Positions 30,308 through 43,122 are shown, counted from the first letter of the stretch. The stretch: DNA of 64,000 bases from Gallionella sp. (GCA_030682375.1 JAUXOL010000021.1:1-64000); one strand, 5' to 3'. Notes: generated by a model not told the origin, from the sequence alone. Program-made: numbers and translations.

Positions 30308-31708
30308 ATGACCACCAGACAGGAACGCGATTCCTTCGGCCTCATCGAGGTGCCTGCGGATCGCCTGTGGGGCGCGCAGACGCAGCGCTCGCTGCAATAC
30401 TTCAGCATCTCGACCGAACGCATGCCGGACGAGGTCGTGCTGGCGCTGGCTGCGGTGAAACGCGCCGCCGCGCTGGTCAACCGCGACCTCGGACTATTGA
30501 GCGAGGAGAAGGCCAGCGCCATCGTGCAAGCCGCCGACGAGGTGCTCGCCGGCCGGCATGCCCAGGAGTTCCCGCTGTCGGTGTGGCAGACCGGCTCGGG
30601 CACGCAGAGCAACATGAACATGAACGAGGTGCTCGCCAACCGCGCCTCCGAACTGCTCGGCGGTGAACGCGGCATGAGTCGTGCGGTGCATCCGAACGAC
30701 GAGATCAACCTCGGCCAGTCGTCCAACGACATCTTCCCTACCGCAATGCATGTCGCGGCGGCTACCGCCATTGCGCATCGACTGCTGCCCTCGCTGCGCA
30801 TCCTGCGCACGACGCTGGCGCAGAAAGCCGTCGCTTTCGCGGACATCGTGAAGATAGGCCGCACCCACTTGCAGGACGCCACGCCGCTGACGCTGGGGCA
30901 AGAATTCTCCGGCTACGTCGCGCAACTGGAGCATGCGGAAGCCGCGCTCTCCGCCGTGCTGGAACCGCTGCACCGGCTGGCCGTGGGCGGCACCGCCGTC
31001 GGCACCGGGCTGAACACGCATGCCGAATTCGGCGACCGCGTCGCCGCCGAGCTGATGCGTAGCAGCGGCCTGCCTTTCGTCAGCGCGCAAAACAAGTTCG
31101 CCGCGCTGGCCGCGAACGACGAGCTGGTGTCGGCGCATGGCGCATTGAAGACGCTCGCCGCCGCGCTGATGAAGATCGCCAACGACGTGCGCTGGCTAGC
31201 TTCCGGCCCGCGCTCCGGGCTGGGCGAGATCAGCATTCCGGAGAACGAGCCGGGCAGTTCCATCATGCCGGGCAAGGTGAACCCGACGCAGTGCGAGGCG
31301 CTGACGATGCTGTGCTGCCAAGTGTTCGGCAACGACGTCGCGATCAACTTCGGCGGCGCATCCGGCAATTTCGAGCTGAACGTGTTCCGCCCGATGATCG
31401 CGCACAACTTCCTGCAGAGCGTGCGCCTGCTGGCCGACGGCATGGCGAGTTTCGAGGAACACTGCGCACGCGGCATAACAGCCAACCACTCGCGCATCGC
31501 GGAACAGATGGAACGCTCGCTGATGCTGGTGACCGCGCTGACCCCGCACATCGGCTACGACCGCGCCGCCGAGATCGCCAAGCGCGCGCACCGCGACGGC
31601 GGCACGCTGAAACAGGCCGCGATTGCGCTGAACTACGTCACCGAGGACGACTTTGACCGCTGGGTGCAACCGGCGAAAATGGTGCATCCCGGCACGGGAG
31701 TAGCGTAG
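30308..31708 (+). CDS. fumC: Fumarate hydratase, class II
   Basis: The 466-residue iron-free fumarase interconverts fumarate and malate. The superfamily signature [11 protein letters not shown] is near residue 318, with [10 protein letters not shown] near 98 and [10 protein letters not shown] near 184 as the other active-site blocks. ATG 30308 is chosen because [16 protein letters not shown] is the family N-terminus and AGAGG lies 9-13 bp upstream; a longer in-frame start at 30272 has no support. TACACT at 30267-30272 is a plausible -10. Confidence 0.97.
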   Translation: MTTRQERDSFGLIEVPADRLWGAQTQRSLQYFSISTERMPDEVVLALAAVKRAAALVNRDLGLLSEEKASAIVQAADEVLAGRHAQEFPLSVWQTGSGTQSNMNMNEVLANRASELLGGERGMSRAVHPNDEINLGQSSNDIFPTAMHVAAATAIAHRLLPSLRILRTTLAQKAVAFADIVKIGRTHLQDATPLTLGQEFSGYVAQLEHAEAALSAVLEPLHRLAVGGTAVGTGLNTHAEFGDRVAAELMRSSGLPFVSAQNKFAALAANDELVSAHGALKTLAAALMKIANDVRWLASGPRSGLGEISIPENEPGSSIMPGKVNPTQCEALTMLCCQVFGNDVAINFGGASGNFELNVFRPMIAHNFLQSVRLLADGMASFEEHCARGITANHSRIAEQMERSLMLVTALTPHIGYDRAAEIAKRAHRDGGTLKQAAIALNYVTEDDFDRWVQPAKMVHPGTGVA

Positions 31709-31770
31709 TCCGGTTATCATAACGCCCTCGGTCTCACGCCCCGCCACACTGCTTACGAAAAGATCATCCC

Positions 31771-32604
31771 ATGTCCATCGATATCGACAATGCGGTCAAG
31801 GAACTAACCTCCAAGGGCATCAAGCTGCCGCCACAACCCCGTGTGCTGCTGGAACTGCAAAAGAAGTTCGCCGCCGACGATTACACGATGAAGCAACTTG
31901 CGACCATCATCTCCGGCGACCCCGGCATCACCGCGATGCTGTTCAAGGCAGTCCGCTCACCGGTGTTCGGCAGCAAGAAACTCGACAACCTAGAGCAGGT
32001 GCTGATGGTGATCGGCGTCAAGCAGACCTACAATCTGGTGCAGGCGGTCTCGCTCTCCAGCACTCTATCCGACTCGGCGCGCAAGGCGTTCGAGGTGTTC
32101 TGGACCCGCTCTCAGGAGGTCGCGCAGATCGCGGCGCTGATCGCCGCGGAACGCGTCTCGGTATGCAACATCTTCCCCGATCAGGCCTACATGGCCGGCA
32201 TCTTCCACGAATGCGGCGTGCCGGTGCTGATGCAGCGTTTCCCGGAGTACTGCAGCAGGCTGCATCTGGACAGCGCCTGCTGCTGGCCCAGCCTGAGCGA
32301 GGAAGACGAGCAATACCACGTCGACCACAGCAGCATCGGCTATCTGGTGGCGCGCCACTGGAAGCTGCCGGACTTCGTCTGCCAAGCGATCCTGTACCAT
32401 CACGAGATGCCGCGCGAGGAACACGGCGCTGTGCGCACGCTGGTCGGAATCCTGCAACTGGCGATCCACTACTACCATCGCATCGGCCGGATCGACGATC
32501 CAATCTGGTACAAGCTGCGCGACGAGGTGCTGGCCGAACTCGGCATCAGCCCGGACACCGAGCAGGAATACTATGAACTCATCAGCGAGCAGTTCCTGAA
32601 CTGA
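31771..32604 (+). CDS. HDOD-domain protein
   Basis: The 277-residue cytoplasmic protein consists mainly of an HDOD domain (about residues 15-220), with LPPQPRVLLELQ at the start, GDPGITAMLFKAV and later EDEQYHVDHSSIGYLVARHWKLP. HDOD proteins lack full HD-phosphohydrolase ligands and usually act as signalling adaptors. A family role is all that can be claimed. It is 62 bp after fumC and 49 bp before an unknown protein with which it may be coupled. Confidence 0.85.
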   Translation: MSIDIDNAVKELTSKGIKLPPQPRVLLELQKKFAADDYTMKQLATIISGDPGITAMLFKAVRSPVFGSKKLDNLEQVLMVIGVKQTYNLVQAVSLSSTLSDSARKAFEVFWTRSQEVAQIAALIAAERVSVCNIFPDQAYMAGIFHECGVPVLMQRFPEYCSRLHLDSACCWPSLSEEDEQYHVDHSSIGYLVARHWKLPDFVCQAILYHHEMPREEHGAVRTLVGILQLAIHYYHRIGRIDDPIWYKLRDEVLAELGISPDTEQEYYELISEQFLN

Positions 32605-32653
32605 AACTCCCCGATGAGAGCTATATGCCGTTTGCGATGATGGAGAAAACACG

Positions 32654-33613
32654 ATGAATGTGTTCGCACATTTGTTCGGCCATGAGTCCAGCCCGCCGAC
32701 ACCCGACCTGCTGCCGGCCATCGAGCGTGCGGTCAACGCCGTGGAGCCGCTGCTCAAACAGGCCGGCGGCTATCCCGATGCCTATCGCGCCCCCATCCAG
32801 TCCGCGCTGGAATATGCCCATGCCCTGGCAGCCCAGATACCGGGGCCGGTAGCGATCAACCGCGAGTCCTATGCCCGCGACCCGCTGGTGCATGCGCTGT
32901 TCCCCTCGATCGAGTCCGTCACCGATGCGCTGGGCAGCAGCCTGGCCTTGCAGAACCACCTGCGCGCCTCCCCCGCCGATGGAGAGCTGTATGCACTGAT
33001 GGGCATGCGCCGGATCGAGAAGGCCGTGGTCGGCATGCATCTGACCGGACAAGTGGTGCAACACGACGTGATGCAGGACATGGTCTATTTCATCAGCCAC
33101 ACGATAGAGAACCCGGCAGCCAGCGAAACCCAGGCCCGCGAACTGGTCGCGACGAGCCTGTTCGACCGGCTGATCGGCAAGGTGGCCCAGCGCATCGCCC
33201 TGCGCAAACAGGAGAAACAGCGCCTGTTGCTGGAAAAGGACACCTTGATGGCGCGGCTGCACGCGGCCGACGAGCATTCCCGCCCTGCGCTGCAGGAACA
33301 GTTGGCGCGCCTGATGACCGAGCTGCAAAGCGCCATCGGCACCCTGGAACTGGATCGCTATCAGGATGATTTCGTCGCGGTGCTGCTCGATCCGGCGCAA
33401 TACCTGCGCCTGGACCAGACCCCGATCAGGCTGGACAGCATGGGCATACGCCGCGACAACGCGGCCGAGTCCCACGGAGAGACCATCGTGTTCAACGACC
33501 TGATCGGCTACGATCGCCGCAACTGGACCGTGACCATGGTGCATTGCACCGACCTGCAGTACGAGGAGTTCGCCAGCAGGCTGGAACGAGCCTACCGCAC
33601 GCTCACGGTGTGA
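32654..33613 (+). CDS. Protein of unknown function (319 aa), mostly helical
   Basis: I do not recognise this protein. It has no signal peptide or membrane segment. Residues 15-60 and 95-150 look helical, and a strongly charged helical stretch at about 180-235 (RIALRKQEKQRLLLEKD) suggests a coiled coil. The C-terminal 70 residues look alpha/beta. Codon use matches its neighbours, so it is probably a real gene. Position directly after the HDOD gene makes a shared signalling function possible, nothing more. Confidence 0.75.
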   Translation: MNVFAHLFGHESSPPTPDLLPAIERAVNAVEPLLKQAGGYPDAYRAPIQSALEYAHALAAQIPGPVAINRESYARDPLVHALFPSIESVTDALGSSLALQNHLRASPADGELYALMGMRRIEKAVVGMHLTGQVVQHDVMQDMVYFISHTIENPAASETQARELVATSLFDRLIGKVAQRIALRKQEKQRLLLEKDTLMARLHAADEHSRPALQEQLARLMTELQSAIGTLELDRYQDDFVAVLLDPAQYLRLDQTPIRLDSMGIRRDNAAESHGETIVFNDLIGYDRRNWTVTMVHCTDLQYEEFASRLERAYRTLTV

Positions 33614-33641
33614 GAGCCGCAGTTATTCTGAAAAAAGAATA

Positions 33642-33789
33642 CCCGCAGATTACGCAGATTGACGCAGATTTCATGCACTTATGCTCGATAAGCGCCCCGC
33701 CTAAAAGGTGTGCCTGATTAACGAGATAGTTTGTTGTTTAATCTGTGTACCCTAAAGGGCACAAGAACCTCTTCGAGGTAATCTGCGGG
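33642..33789. repeat. 148-bp element bounded by 12-bp perfect terminal inverted repeats
   Basis: CCCGCAGATTAC at 33642-33653 and its exact reverse complement at 33778-33789 flank an AT-richer, non-coding stretch. The left end also holds three direct copies of GCAGATT. There is no transposase. Size and structure suggest a MITE-like or REP-like insertion between two convergent genes; no clear target-site duplication is seen. Confidence 0.6.
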
Positions 33790-33807
33790 CTGAATCGGGT
33801 TCAAATA

Positions 33808-34251
33808 TCAGGCCGCGATCTTCTTGCACTCGGCGTAGCATGCGGCACAGCTCTCGCCGCATGCCTTGCACTGCTCGTGTTTGGCGGCGTGTTTCTTGCA
33901 CTCGTCCTCGCACTGTTTGCACACGTCCATCGCGATTGCGGCCATGCGCGCCAGCTGCTTCGAATTCTGGTTGGCCAGTTGCTGCAGCGCGCCGCACACC
34001 GCCAGCATCTCGTTCACGGTCCGCGCGCAGGCCGCCATCTCCTTCTCGCCCTGCCCCAGCAACTCGATGCAGTGGTTCAGGCAGACCTCGCCCTTCTGGA
34101 TACAGTCCGAGATCGCCAGCGTCAATGCGCCGCTCGCCATCGCACCATGCTGGTGTCCGTGGTCATGCGCATGCGTCGCAGCCTGAACGTTTCCCACCAT
34201 CGCCGCACCGGCCAATGCGATGCCCCCGACCAACAATTCCCTTCTGTTCAT
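33808..34251 (-). CDS. Csp1-type four-helix copper storage protein
   Basis: The 147-residue protein has a twin-arginine-like signal (MNRRELLVGG..., residues 1-24, ending VQA), a His-rich linker (HAHDHGHQHG) and a four-helix bundle with 13 cysteines, many in CxxxC or CxxC steps. Thirteen is the number in the Csp1 described from a methanotroph, where the Cys lining the bundle store many Cu(I) ions. The signal suggests export of a folded protein. No copper gene is adjacent; copA is 16 kb away. AGGAG lies just upstream of the ATG. Confidence 0.88.
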   Translation of the reverse strand: MNRRELLVGGIALAGAAMVGNVQAATHAHDHGHQHGAMASGALTLAISDCIQKGEVCLNHCIELLGQGEKEMAACARTVNEMLAVCGALQQLANQNSKQLARMAAIAMDVCKQCEDECKKHAAKHEQCKACGESCAACYAECKKIAA

Positions 34252-34277
34252 GCTTTTCTCCTTTGCTTAAACAATTC

Positions 34278-34829
34278 TTATTCGTCCTGAACTTCGCGTC
34301 CCGGAAACAGTTCGGCAGTGTAGCCGAAGCGACTCATGTCGGTCATCCGCATCGGGTAGAGGATGCCGTCCAGATGGTCGCATTCGTGCTGCACGACGCG
34401 CGCATGGAAGCCGCTCACGGTGCGGTCTATCAATGCACCGTATTCGTCGTAGCCCTGATAGCGGATATGCAGGAAGCGCGGCACCGCCCCGCGCAACCCC
34501 GGCAGGCTGAGACACCCTTCCCATCCTTCTTCGCTCGACTCTCCCAACGGGGTGACGACTGGATTGATCAGCACGGTATAAGGCACTTCATCGGCATCGG
34601 GATAACGCGGATTCTGTCCCCCGTCCTTGTCCGGGGGCGTGCCGAAGATCACCACGCGTAAGCCGACGCCGATCTGGGGCGCGGCCAGCCCCGCACCGTT
34701 CAATGCCTCCATCGTGTCGCGCATGTCGCGCAACAAGCCGCGCAATTCCTCGCTGTCGAAATCCCGCACCGGGGCGGCCATCTGCTGCAAACGCGCATCT
34801 CCCATGCGCAATACCGTTCTGATGCTCAT
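34278..34829 (-). CDS. def: Peptide deformylase
   Basis: The 183-residue metalloenzyme removes the formyl group from new polypeptides. All three motifs are present: [10 protein letters not shown] (near residue 45), EGCLSLPG (near 104) and QHECDHLDG (near 146), giving the Cys-His-His metal site. Length is normal. The ATG overlaps the stop of the upstream histidine kinase by 4 bp (ATGA). The usual fmt partner is not nearby, so this may be one of several def copies in the genome. Confidence 0.96.
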   Translation of the reverse strand: MSIRTVLRMGDARLQQMAAPVRDFDSEELRGLLRDMRDTMEALNGAGLAAPQIGVGLRVVIFGTPPDKDGGQNPRYPDADEVPYTVLINPVVTPLGESSEEGWEGCLSLPGLRGAVPRFLHIRYQGYDEYGALIDRTVSGFHARVVQHECDHLDGILYPMRMTDMSRFGYTAELFPGREVQDE

Positions 34830-36532
34830 CTCGCCTCACTCTTACTCAATTCGAAACACACCCTGCCGGGCTGATTGCTGCTCAACGCCAGCCGGTAACC
34901 CTGTTGTTCTGCCCAGCGCGCGGCCTGATACAGGCCTATCCCCAGCCCATTATCCGAAACGACGACATTGCGCAGCAAGTTGGCGACCAGCTGTTCCGGG
35001 ATAGCCGCGCCGCTGTCGCAGACGACCAGACGCAGCGGCGCGATGTGCAGTTCGACGCCGATGGCGATGTCACGCTCGGCCTGTCGTTTCTTCAGCGCGT
35101 TTTCGATCAGGTTGTCGAGCACGCAATCGAACAGCGCCGCCGGAATCCCGTTGTCCGGCAGGATGTCCGGCGCATGCCATGCCAGCGACTGATGACTGTT
35201 GCGCTGGCACAGGCCGTCCCACCAAGCATTCAGCGCCAGCTGCGGCCCATCGTCCTGCATCTGCGGCTGGCGCAATTTGTTCAGCGTCTGTTCGATACGA
35301 TGGGTGAGTTGCGGCAGTTGCTGCTGCAACAATTGCTGCGACCGCGCTTCGGGGCTTTGGGCGATCGCGGTCAACGCATGTAGCGACTGCAGCATGTTTT
35401 TCAGGTCGTGGGTCAGGCGCGAACCGGTCTCGTACACCGCCTGCAGGCGCGTGATGTCGCGCAGGTTCTGTTCTCGCTGCTTGGCCTGGTAGAAATAACC
35501 GATCAGCTGTGCGAGCAGATAGACATGCAGCAGTGTGCTGGGATTCAACGCATGCCTGGCATACAGCGTCAGGCGCAACCCGCCTTCCTGCACGCGCACG
35601 TCGTGCGGACTGAATTCGCCGGTCTGACCCGCGCCGTCCGCGGACTGCCATGACAGACCTGAGAGCCACGGCAACTCGCCCAGCAAGGCAACCGCGCGGC
35701 GCAGGTAGGAAGCCGCATCCGGCTCGCGCTGCGCGGCCTCGGCCAATTGACTCAGCCAGCTCTCGAACGGTGTGCCGACGCTCAGCAGATAGCGCGAGAA
35801 GATCGCCTGCAATCCGCCGAAACCGGTCCTGCGCATCAACGCCGGACTGAAGCGGGGATTCCACAGCACACCGAGCACCAACAGCACCAGCCCGATCAGG
35901 AACAGCGTGCGCAACAGCGCTTCAGGATAATCGAGCTGGGCCAGCGTCATGAAGGCCAGGCTGCCGAGCACCACCAGCGCCAGAAGCATGAACAACAGCA
36001 GGCTGTAGATGAAATCTACCGCGCGCGCCTCCTCGGGCTGCTCCTTGTGTCCCGGCAGCAGCGCCATCGCCAGCAGCAACAGCGGCAACACGAAGTTCAT
36101 CATCGCGCGGCCGATCTCTATCGTGAACTCGGCTTCGAACAGGTGCGGCACCACCCACAGCAACAGCACCGCCAGCAGATAAGCTACCACCGCCAGATAA
36201 AGCCTTCGCGTCCAGCGATCCCGGAACGCAAACACGCGCGCCCCGACCAACCCGAACAGCCCGATCAGCCAGAAGGCGACCGCCCACCAGTTCAGCCAGT
36301 AGGCCATCCCCACCGATGCCAGCGCGATGAAAGCCAGCGCACCCGGCCCCACCTCGCGCTCGCCGCGCCACAACGGCTGCCAGATCAGGAACAGGCCCAT
36401 GTGTGCGAGCAACAGCGAGCGCGCCCAGGGACTCTCGACCCCGAACAGCAATGCACCGTGCAACAGCAGCAGCATCGCCAACAGCAACCAGCGCGCGCCG
36501 TGCAGCGCCCCTCCCGCTCCAAGTGTCAACAT
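34826..36532 (-). CDS. Orphan membrane histidine kinase (PrsK/PilS-like layout)
   Basis: The 568-residue protein has about eight N-terminal membrane helices (residues 10-245), a GAF-like cytoplasmic stretch (about 260-350) and a kinase core. The H-box is HDLKNMLQS near residue 379, the N-box [10 protein letters not shown] near 478, and G-boxes [10 protein letters not shown] and [11 protein letters not shown] follow. No response regulator lies nearby. The gene is divergent from the prepilin gene, and its start codon lies within the 11-bp direct repeats upstream of that gene. A link to the sigma-54 promoter there is inferred, not shown. Its stop overlaps def. Confidence 0.88.
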   Translation of the reverse strand: MLTLGAGGALHGARWLLLAMLLLLHGALLFGVESPWARSLLLAHMGLFLIWQPLWRGEREVGPGALAFIALASVGMAYWLNWWAVAFWLIGLFGLVGARVFAFRDRWTRRLYLAVVAYLLAVLLLWVVPHLFEAEFTIEIGRAMMNFVLPLLLLAMALLPGHKEQPEEARAVDFIYSLLLFMLLALVVLGSLAFMTLAQLDYPEALLRTLFLIGLVLLVLGVLWNPRFSPALMRRTGFGGLQAIFSRYLLSVGTPFESWLSQLAEAAQREPDAASYLRRAVALLGELPWLSGLSWQSADGAGQTGEFSPHDVRVQEGGLRLTLYARHALNPSTLLHVYLLAQLIGYFYQAKQREQNLRDITRLQAVYETGSRLTHDLKNMLQSLHALTAIAQSPEARSQQLLQQQLPQLTHRIEQTLNKLRQPQMQDDGPQLALNAWWDGLCQRNSHQSLAWHAPDILPDNGIPAALFDCVLDNLIENALKKRQAERDIAIGVELHIAPLRLVVCDSGAAIPEQLVANLLRNVVVSDNGLGIGLYQAARWAEQQGYRLALSSNQPGRVCFELSKSEAR

Positions 36533-36572
36533 TTCGTCACCAACCTGTCAGCATCTTGTCAAAATATCGTTA
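36524..36572. promoter_or_regulatory. Five direct repeats at exact 11-bp period, candidate UAS
   Basis: TGTCA 36524, CGTCA 36535, TGTCA 36546, TGTCA 36557 and CGTTA 36568 are spaced 11 bp apart, so they lie on nearly one face of the helix. The array is 110-158 bp upstream of the transcript start predicted from the sigma-54 promoter. Tandem TGTC-containing sites upstream of a sigma-54 pilin promoter match what is known for PilR; TGTCA at 11 bp is also the PhoB half-site pattern. Confidence 0.7.
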
Positions 36573-36655
36573 AGCAATTCAAAACCCTCCGCATATTACC
36601 CTCCCTCAGCGCGCAAGAACCTCTCCGCAGCCGGAACGGCGATTGCCGACAACAT

Positions 36656-36671
36656 TGGCATGGCACTTGCT
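36656..36671 (+). promoter_or_regulatory. Sigma-54 (RpoN) -24/-12 promoter of the prepilin gene
   Basis: TGGCATGGCACTTGCT matches the consensus TGGCACG-N4-TTGCT with one difference. The invariant GG (36657-36658) and GC (36669-36670) have the required spacing. Transcription would start near 36682, giving a leader of about 28 nt with a ribosome site. Confidence 0.8.
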
Positions 36672-36709
36672 GCGTTTTCAGTACCATTTATAACAAACGG
36701 GAGACCATC

Positions 36710-37369
36710 ATGAAACGCCATCAGTCCGGCTTCACCCTCATCGAGATCGCCATCGTGCTGGTCATCATCGGCCTGCTGCTCGGCGGCGTGCTCAAGGGTC
36801 AGGAGCTCATCAACAGCGCCAAGGTCAAGAACCTGGCGACCGACTTCAAGAACGTCCCGGTGTTCATCTACGGCTATCAGGACAAATTCAAGGCATTACC
36901 GGGAGACGATGCCGCAGTAGTCGCACATGTAAACGGCACACTTGCCACTACACCTGGGGCAGCCACTAATCGCGGCAACGGCATCATCGAAGGTGCATGG
37001 AACTCGTCAACCGCCACAGATGAATCCGTACTGTTCTGGCAACATGTGCGCCTAGCAGGACTGGCTCCAGGAGAAACCACCGTTAGCGTTGCTGCAGGCA
37101 ATACCTACATTCCTAAGAATGCAGTTGGCGGCACGCTCGGTATCACAAATAGTGGTACCAACCTCCCCATTACCGGGCTGAAGGGTTCATATATCGTTTG
37201 TTCCAGCAGCATCGCTGGTAAATTCGCCAAGCAACTGGACACTACGATGGATGACAGCAATACTGAAGCAGGTTCCATGCGCGTACTCGACCCTGTGGCT
37301 GCCCCAACTGCTATTGCCACCACCGACATTGATGACGACACTCCTTACACCGTGTGCATGGGATTCTGA
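36710..37369 (+). CDS. Type IV prepilin-like protein (PilA/PilE class)
   Basis: The 219-residue precursor has a short basic leader MKRHQSG, the prepilin peptidase site G/FTLIE with Glu5 of the mature protein, and a hydrophobic N-terminal helix (about residues 8-30). A soluble domain follows, starting with FKNVPVFIYGYQDKF and ALPGDD. Cys near residues 163 and 217 could close the C-terminal disulphide loop. ATG 36710 follows GGGAG. It stands alone, with no pilus assembly gene in the window, and ends in a clear terminator, so it is a monocistronic unit driven by the sigma-54 promoter. Confidence 0.92.
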   Translation: MKRHQSGFTLIEIAIVLVIIGLLLGGVLKGQELINSAKVKNLATDFKNVPVFIYGYQDKFKALPGDDAAVVAHVNGTLATTPGAATNRGNGIIEGAWNSSTATDESVLFWQHVRLAGLAPGETTVSVAAGNTYIPKNAVGGTLGITNSGTNLPITGLKGSYIVCSSSIAGKFAKQLDTTMDDSNTEAGSMRVLDPVAAPTAIATTDIDDDTPYTVCMGF

Positions 37370-37391
37370 TTAAAAACCCGGCGTGACATTC

Positions 37392-37415
37392 AAGCCCGCT
37401 TCGGCGGGCTTTTTT
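37392..37415 (+). terminator. Rho-independent terminator after the prepilin gene
   Basis: AAGCCCGC, TTCG loop, GCGGGCTT and a T-run. It is 22 bp after the stop codon. Confidence 0.92.
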
Positions 37416-37428
37416 CATTCCCGGATTT

Positions 37429-38175
37429 TCAGTCCTCGCTGCAATTCACCACGCACTCCAGGATGCTGCGCACCTGATCCATCGTCGCGGCCGCTGTGGC
37501 GTTAACCTTCTCCATATTGATGCCCTGCTTGCTGTCGCCGCGGCCAGCCGCGTAGTTCGCGACCACGGCGATCGTGGCGTATTTCAGCTCCAGCTCCATC
37601 GCCAGCGCGGTCTCCGGCATGCCGGTCATGCCTATCATGTCGGCGCCGTCGCGCTCGTAGCGGTTGACCTCGGCGATGCTGTCCAGACGCGGCCCCTGCG
37701 TCGCCGCATATACCCCGCCATCCACACAGGGCCGCCCTGCGATAACGGCACTCTTCAGGATGCGGCCGCGCAGCTCCGAGCTGTAAGGCAGCGCAAAATT
37801 CGCATTGGTGTAACGCGTGTCGCCGGTATCGAAGTACGTGGCGTCGCGCCCATGGGTGTAGTCGATGATCTGATCCGGCACAACGATGACGCCAGGCGTC
37901 AGATCCGGGCGTATGCCGCCGACGGTTGCCACCGAGATGACCTCGCTCACGCCCTGATCGCGCAACACCCACAGATTGGCGCGGTAATTCACCAGATGAG
38001 GCGGAATGGTATGCCCGTAGCCGTGGCGCGCCACGAAGATCACCTCGTGATCGTTCAACGTGCCGAACATGAATGCGCCGGACGGCTCGCCGTAGGGCGT
38101 GCGCAACACCTGGCGGTGGGTGATCTTCAGGTTGGCCAGTTCGGTCAGACCGCGACCTCCGATGATTGCGAGCAT
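37429..38175 (-). CDS. mtnP: S-methyl-5'-thioinosine (or thioadenosine) phosphorylase
   Basis: The 248-residue protein of the PNP/MTAP family cleaves methylthio-nucleosides to the base and methylthioribose-1-phosphate. Conserved blocks include GRGLTELANL, ATVGGIRPDL, TQGPRLDS and GMTGMPETALAMEL. Near residue 215 it reads ANYAAGR where adenine-specific MTAP has Asp residues (DYDCW-type), and Asn there favours 6-oxopurines, so the inosine-type activity is preferred. It starts one base inside the hpt stop (TAATG). Cotranscription with hpt supports production of hypoxanthine. ATG 38175 is chosen because the family starts MLAIIGG. Confidence 0.88.
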   Translation of the reverse strand: MLAIIGGRGLTELANLKITHRQVLRTPYGEPSGAFMFGTLNDHEVIFVARHGYGHTIPPHLVNYRANLWVLRDQGVSEVISVATVGGIRPDLTPGVIVVPDQIIDYTHGRDATYFDTGDTRYTNANFALPYSSELRGRILKSAVIAGRPCVDGGVYAATQGPRLDSIAEVNRYERDGADMIGMTGMPETALAMELELKYATIAVVANYAAGRGDSKQGINMEKVNATAAATMDQVRSILECVVNCSED

Positions 38176-38726
38176 TATCCATTCTCCTTCGTTGCATAAA
38201 TCGCGGGCAGGTTGCGCCACGCTCCATGAATATCCATCCCGTAGCCGAACACGAAGCGGTTCGGCAGTTCCATGCCGACAAAATCGGCATGTATGGGTTT
38301 CGCCTTGCCGTTCTCCTTGTCGGCGAACACCGCGCTGTAGAACGCCGTAGCGCCCAACCCCAGCACGCGCTGCCTGATCGCATGCAGCGTTTCGCCTTCG
38401 TCGAGGATATCGTCCAGCACCAGCACCACGCGACCGCGCACGTTCTCGCGCGGCGCGACCTTCCAGTGCAACTCGCCGCCCTGCTGCGCATGGCCGTAAC
38501 GCGACACATGCAGGTAATCGAAATCCAGCGGGAATTCGAGCATGGGCAGCAGCTGGCCGCTGAACACCACCGCGCCGCCCATCACCGACAGCACCAGCGG
38601 ATGCTTGCCCGCCAGCGCAGCATTGATCTCACGCGCCACCCGACGCACTGCGTCCTGCACTTCTTCCGCGGAACAGAGCAGCTCGGCCCCGGCCAGGATG
38701 TCGCGTGCCTCTGGGTCGCCTATCAT
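38175..38726 (-). CDS. hpt: Hypoxanthine(-guanine) phosphoribosyltransferase
   Basis: The 183-residue enzyme makes IMP (and possibly GMP) from base and PRPP. The PRPP-binding motif is [15 protein letters not shown] near residue 100, and the PPi loop is near SVMGGAVVF. The ATG at 38726 overlaps the galU stop (ATGA) and the stop overlaps the phosphorylase start, so translation of the three is probably coupled. Length is normal for type I purine PRTases. Confidence 0.93.
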   Translation of the reverse strand: MIGDPEARDILAGAELLCSAEEVQDAVRRVAREINAALAGKHPLVLSVMGGAVVFSGQLLPMLEFPLDFDYLHVSRYGHAQQGGELHWKVAPRENVRGRVVLVLDDILDEGETLHAIRQRVLGLGATAFYSAVFADKENGKAKPIHADFVGMELPNRFVFGYGMDIHGAWRNLPAIYATKENG

Positions 38727-39592
38727 CGAACGACCGTCTTCAGGTATTCCGCGAAGCCCTCGCGCAACTCCTCGTGCTTCAGCGCGAACGCCACCTGCGC
38801 CTGCAGGTAGCCGAGCTTGGAGCCGCAATCGTAACGGACGCCGTTGAAGCGATAGGCCAGCAAGCGCTCTTCCTGCATCAGCGAGGCGATGCCGTCGGTG
38901 AGCTGTATCTCGCCGCCCGCCCCCGGCGAGATATTCTCCAGGTGATGGAAGATGCGCGGCGTCAGGATATAGCGCCCGACCACCGCCAACGTGGACGGGG
39001 CAACTTCGGGCTTAGGCTTTTCGACGATGCCGTGCACCTGCTCCACATCCGGCTCGAGGTTGCTGCTGCTGACGATGCCGTATTGCCCGGTATGGGCCCG
39101 CGGCACGTCCTGCACGCCGAGGATGGAGCACTGGTGCTTGCCGAACACTTCCACCATCTGCTTGACGATGGGCGGCTCGCCGTCGATCAGGTCGTCGGCG
39201 AGGATCACCGCGAACGGCTCGTCCTGCACCACCGGCTTGGCGCACAGCACCGCATGCCCCAGCCCCAGCGGCTGAGCCTGACGGATGTAGATGCAGTTCA
39301 CATGCTTGGGCACGACTTCCTGCACGATGCGCAGCAGCTCGGTCTTGCCCGCCGCCTCCAGCGTGGCTTCCAGCTCGTAGGCCTTGTCGAAATGATCCTC
39401 GATCGCGCGCTTGTGGCGCCCGGTGATGAACACCATGTCGGTGATGCCCGCCGCCACCGCTTCCTCCACCGCATACTGGATCAGCGGCTTGTCCACCACC
39501 GGCAGCATCTCCTTGGCGGTCGCCTTGGTCGCAGGCAGGAAGCGGCTGCCGAGACCGGCAACGGGGAAAACAGCTTTCGTAATCTTCTTCAC
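38723..39592 (-). CDS. galU: UTP-glucose-1-phosphate uridylyltransferase
   Basis: The 289-residue enzyme makes UDP-glucose for envelope polysaccharides. The N-terminal nucleotide-binding signature [18 protein letters not shown] and [13 protein letters not shown] are intact. The start is GTG at 39592, with GGGAG 10 bp upstream; the family begins MKKITKAV. It overlaps hpt by 4 bp and follows ligA with a possible micro-ORF between them. Confidence 0.97.
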   Translation of the reverse strand: MKKITKAVFPVAGLGSRFLPATKATAKEMLPVVDKPLIQYAVEEAVAAGITDMVFITGRHKRAIEDHFDKAYELEATLEAAGKTELLRIVQEVVPKHVNCIYIRQAQPLGLGHAVLCAKPVVQDEPFAVILADDLIDGEPPIVKQMVEVFGKHQCSILGVQDVPRAHTGQYGIVSSSNLEPDVEQVHGIVEKPKPEVAPSTLAVVGRYILTPRIFHHLENISPGAGGEIQLTDGIASLMQEERLLAYRFNGVRYDCGSKLGYLQAQVAFALKHEELREGFAEYLKTVVR

Positions 39593-39593
39593 T

Positions 39594-43122
<3,529 letters not shown>

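Noticed and set aside
36524..36572. Reading the 11-bp TGTCA array simply as a PhoB box
   Set aside because: The half-site and period fit PhoB, but the sigma-54 promoter 90 bp further downstream and the pilin gene make a PilR-type UAS the better explanation. PhoB is kept only as an alternative.
35747..36709. Extension of the prepilin frame upstream to 35747
   Set aside because: It is antisense to the kinase and the peptide is Gln/Arg-rich low complexity; the prepilin leader and the ribosome site fix the start at 36710.
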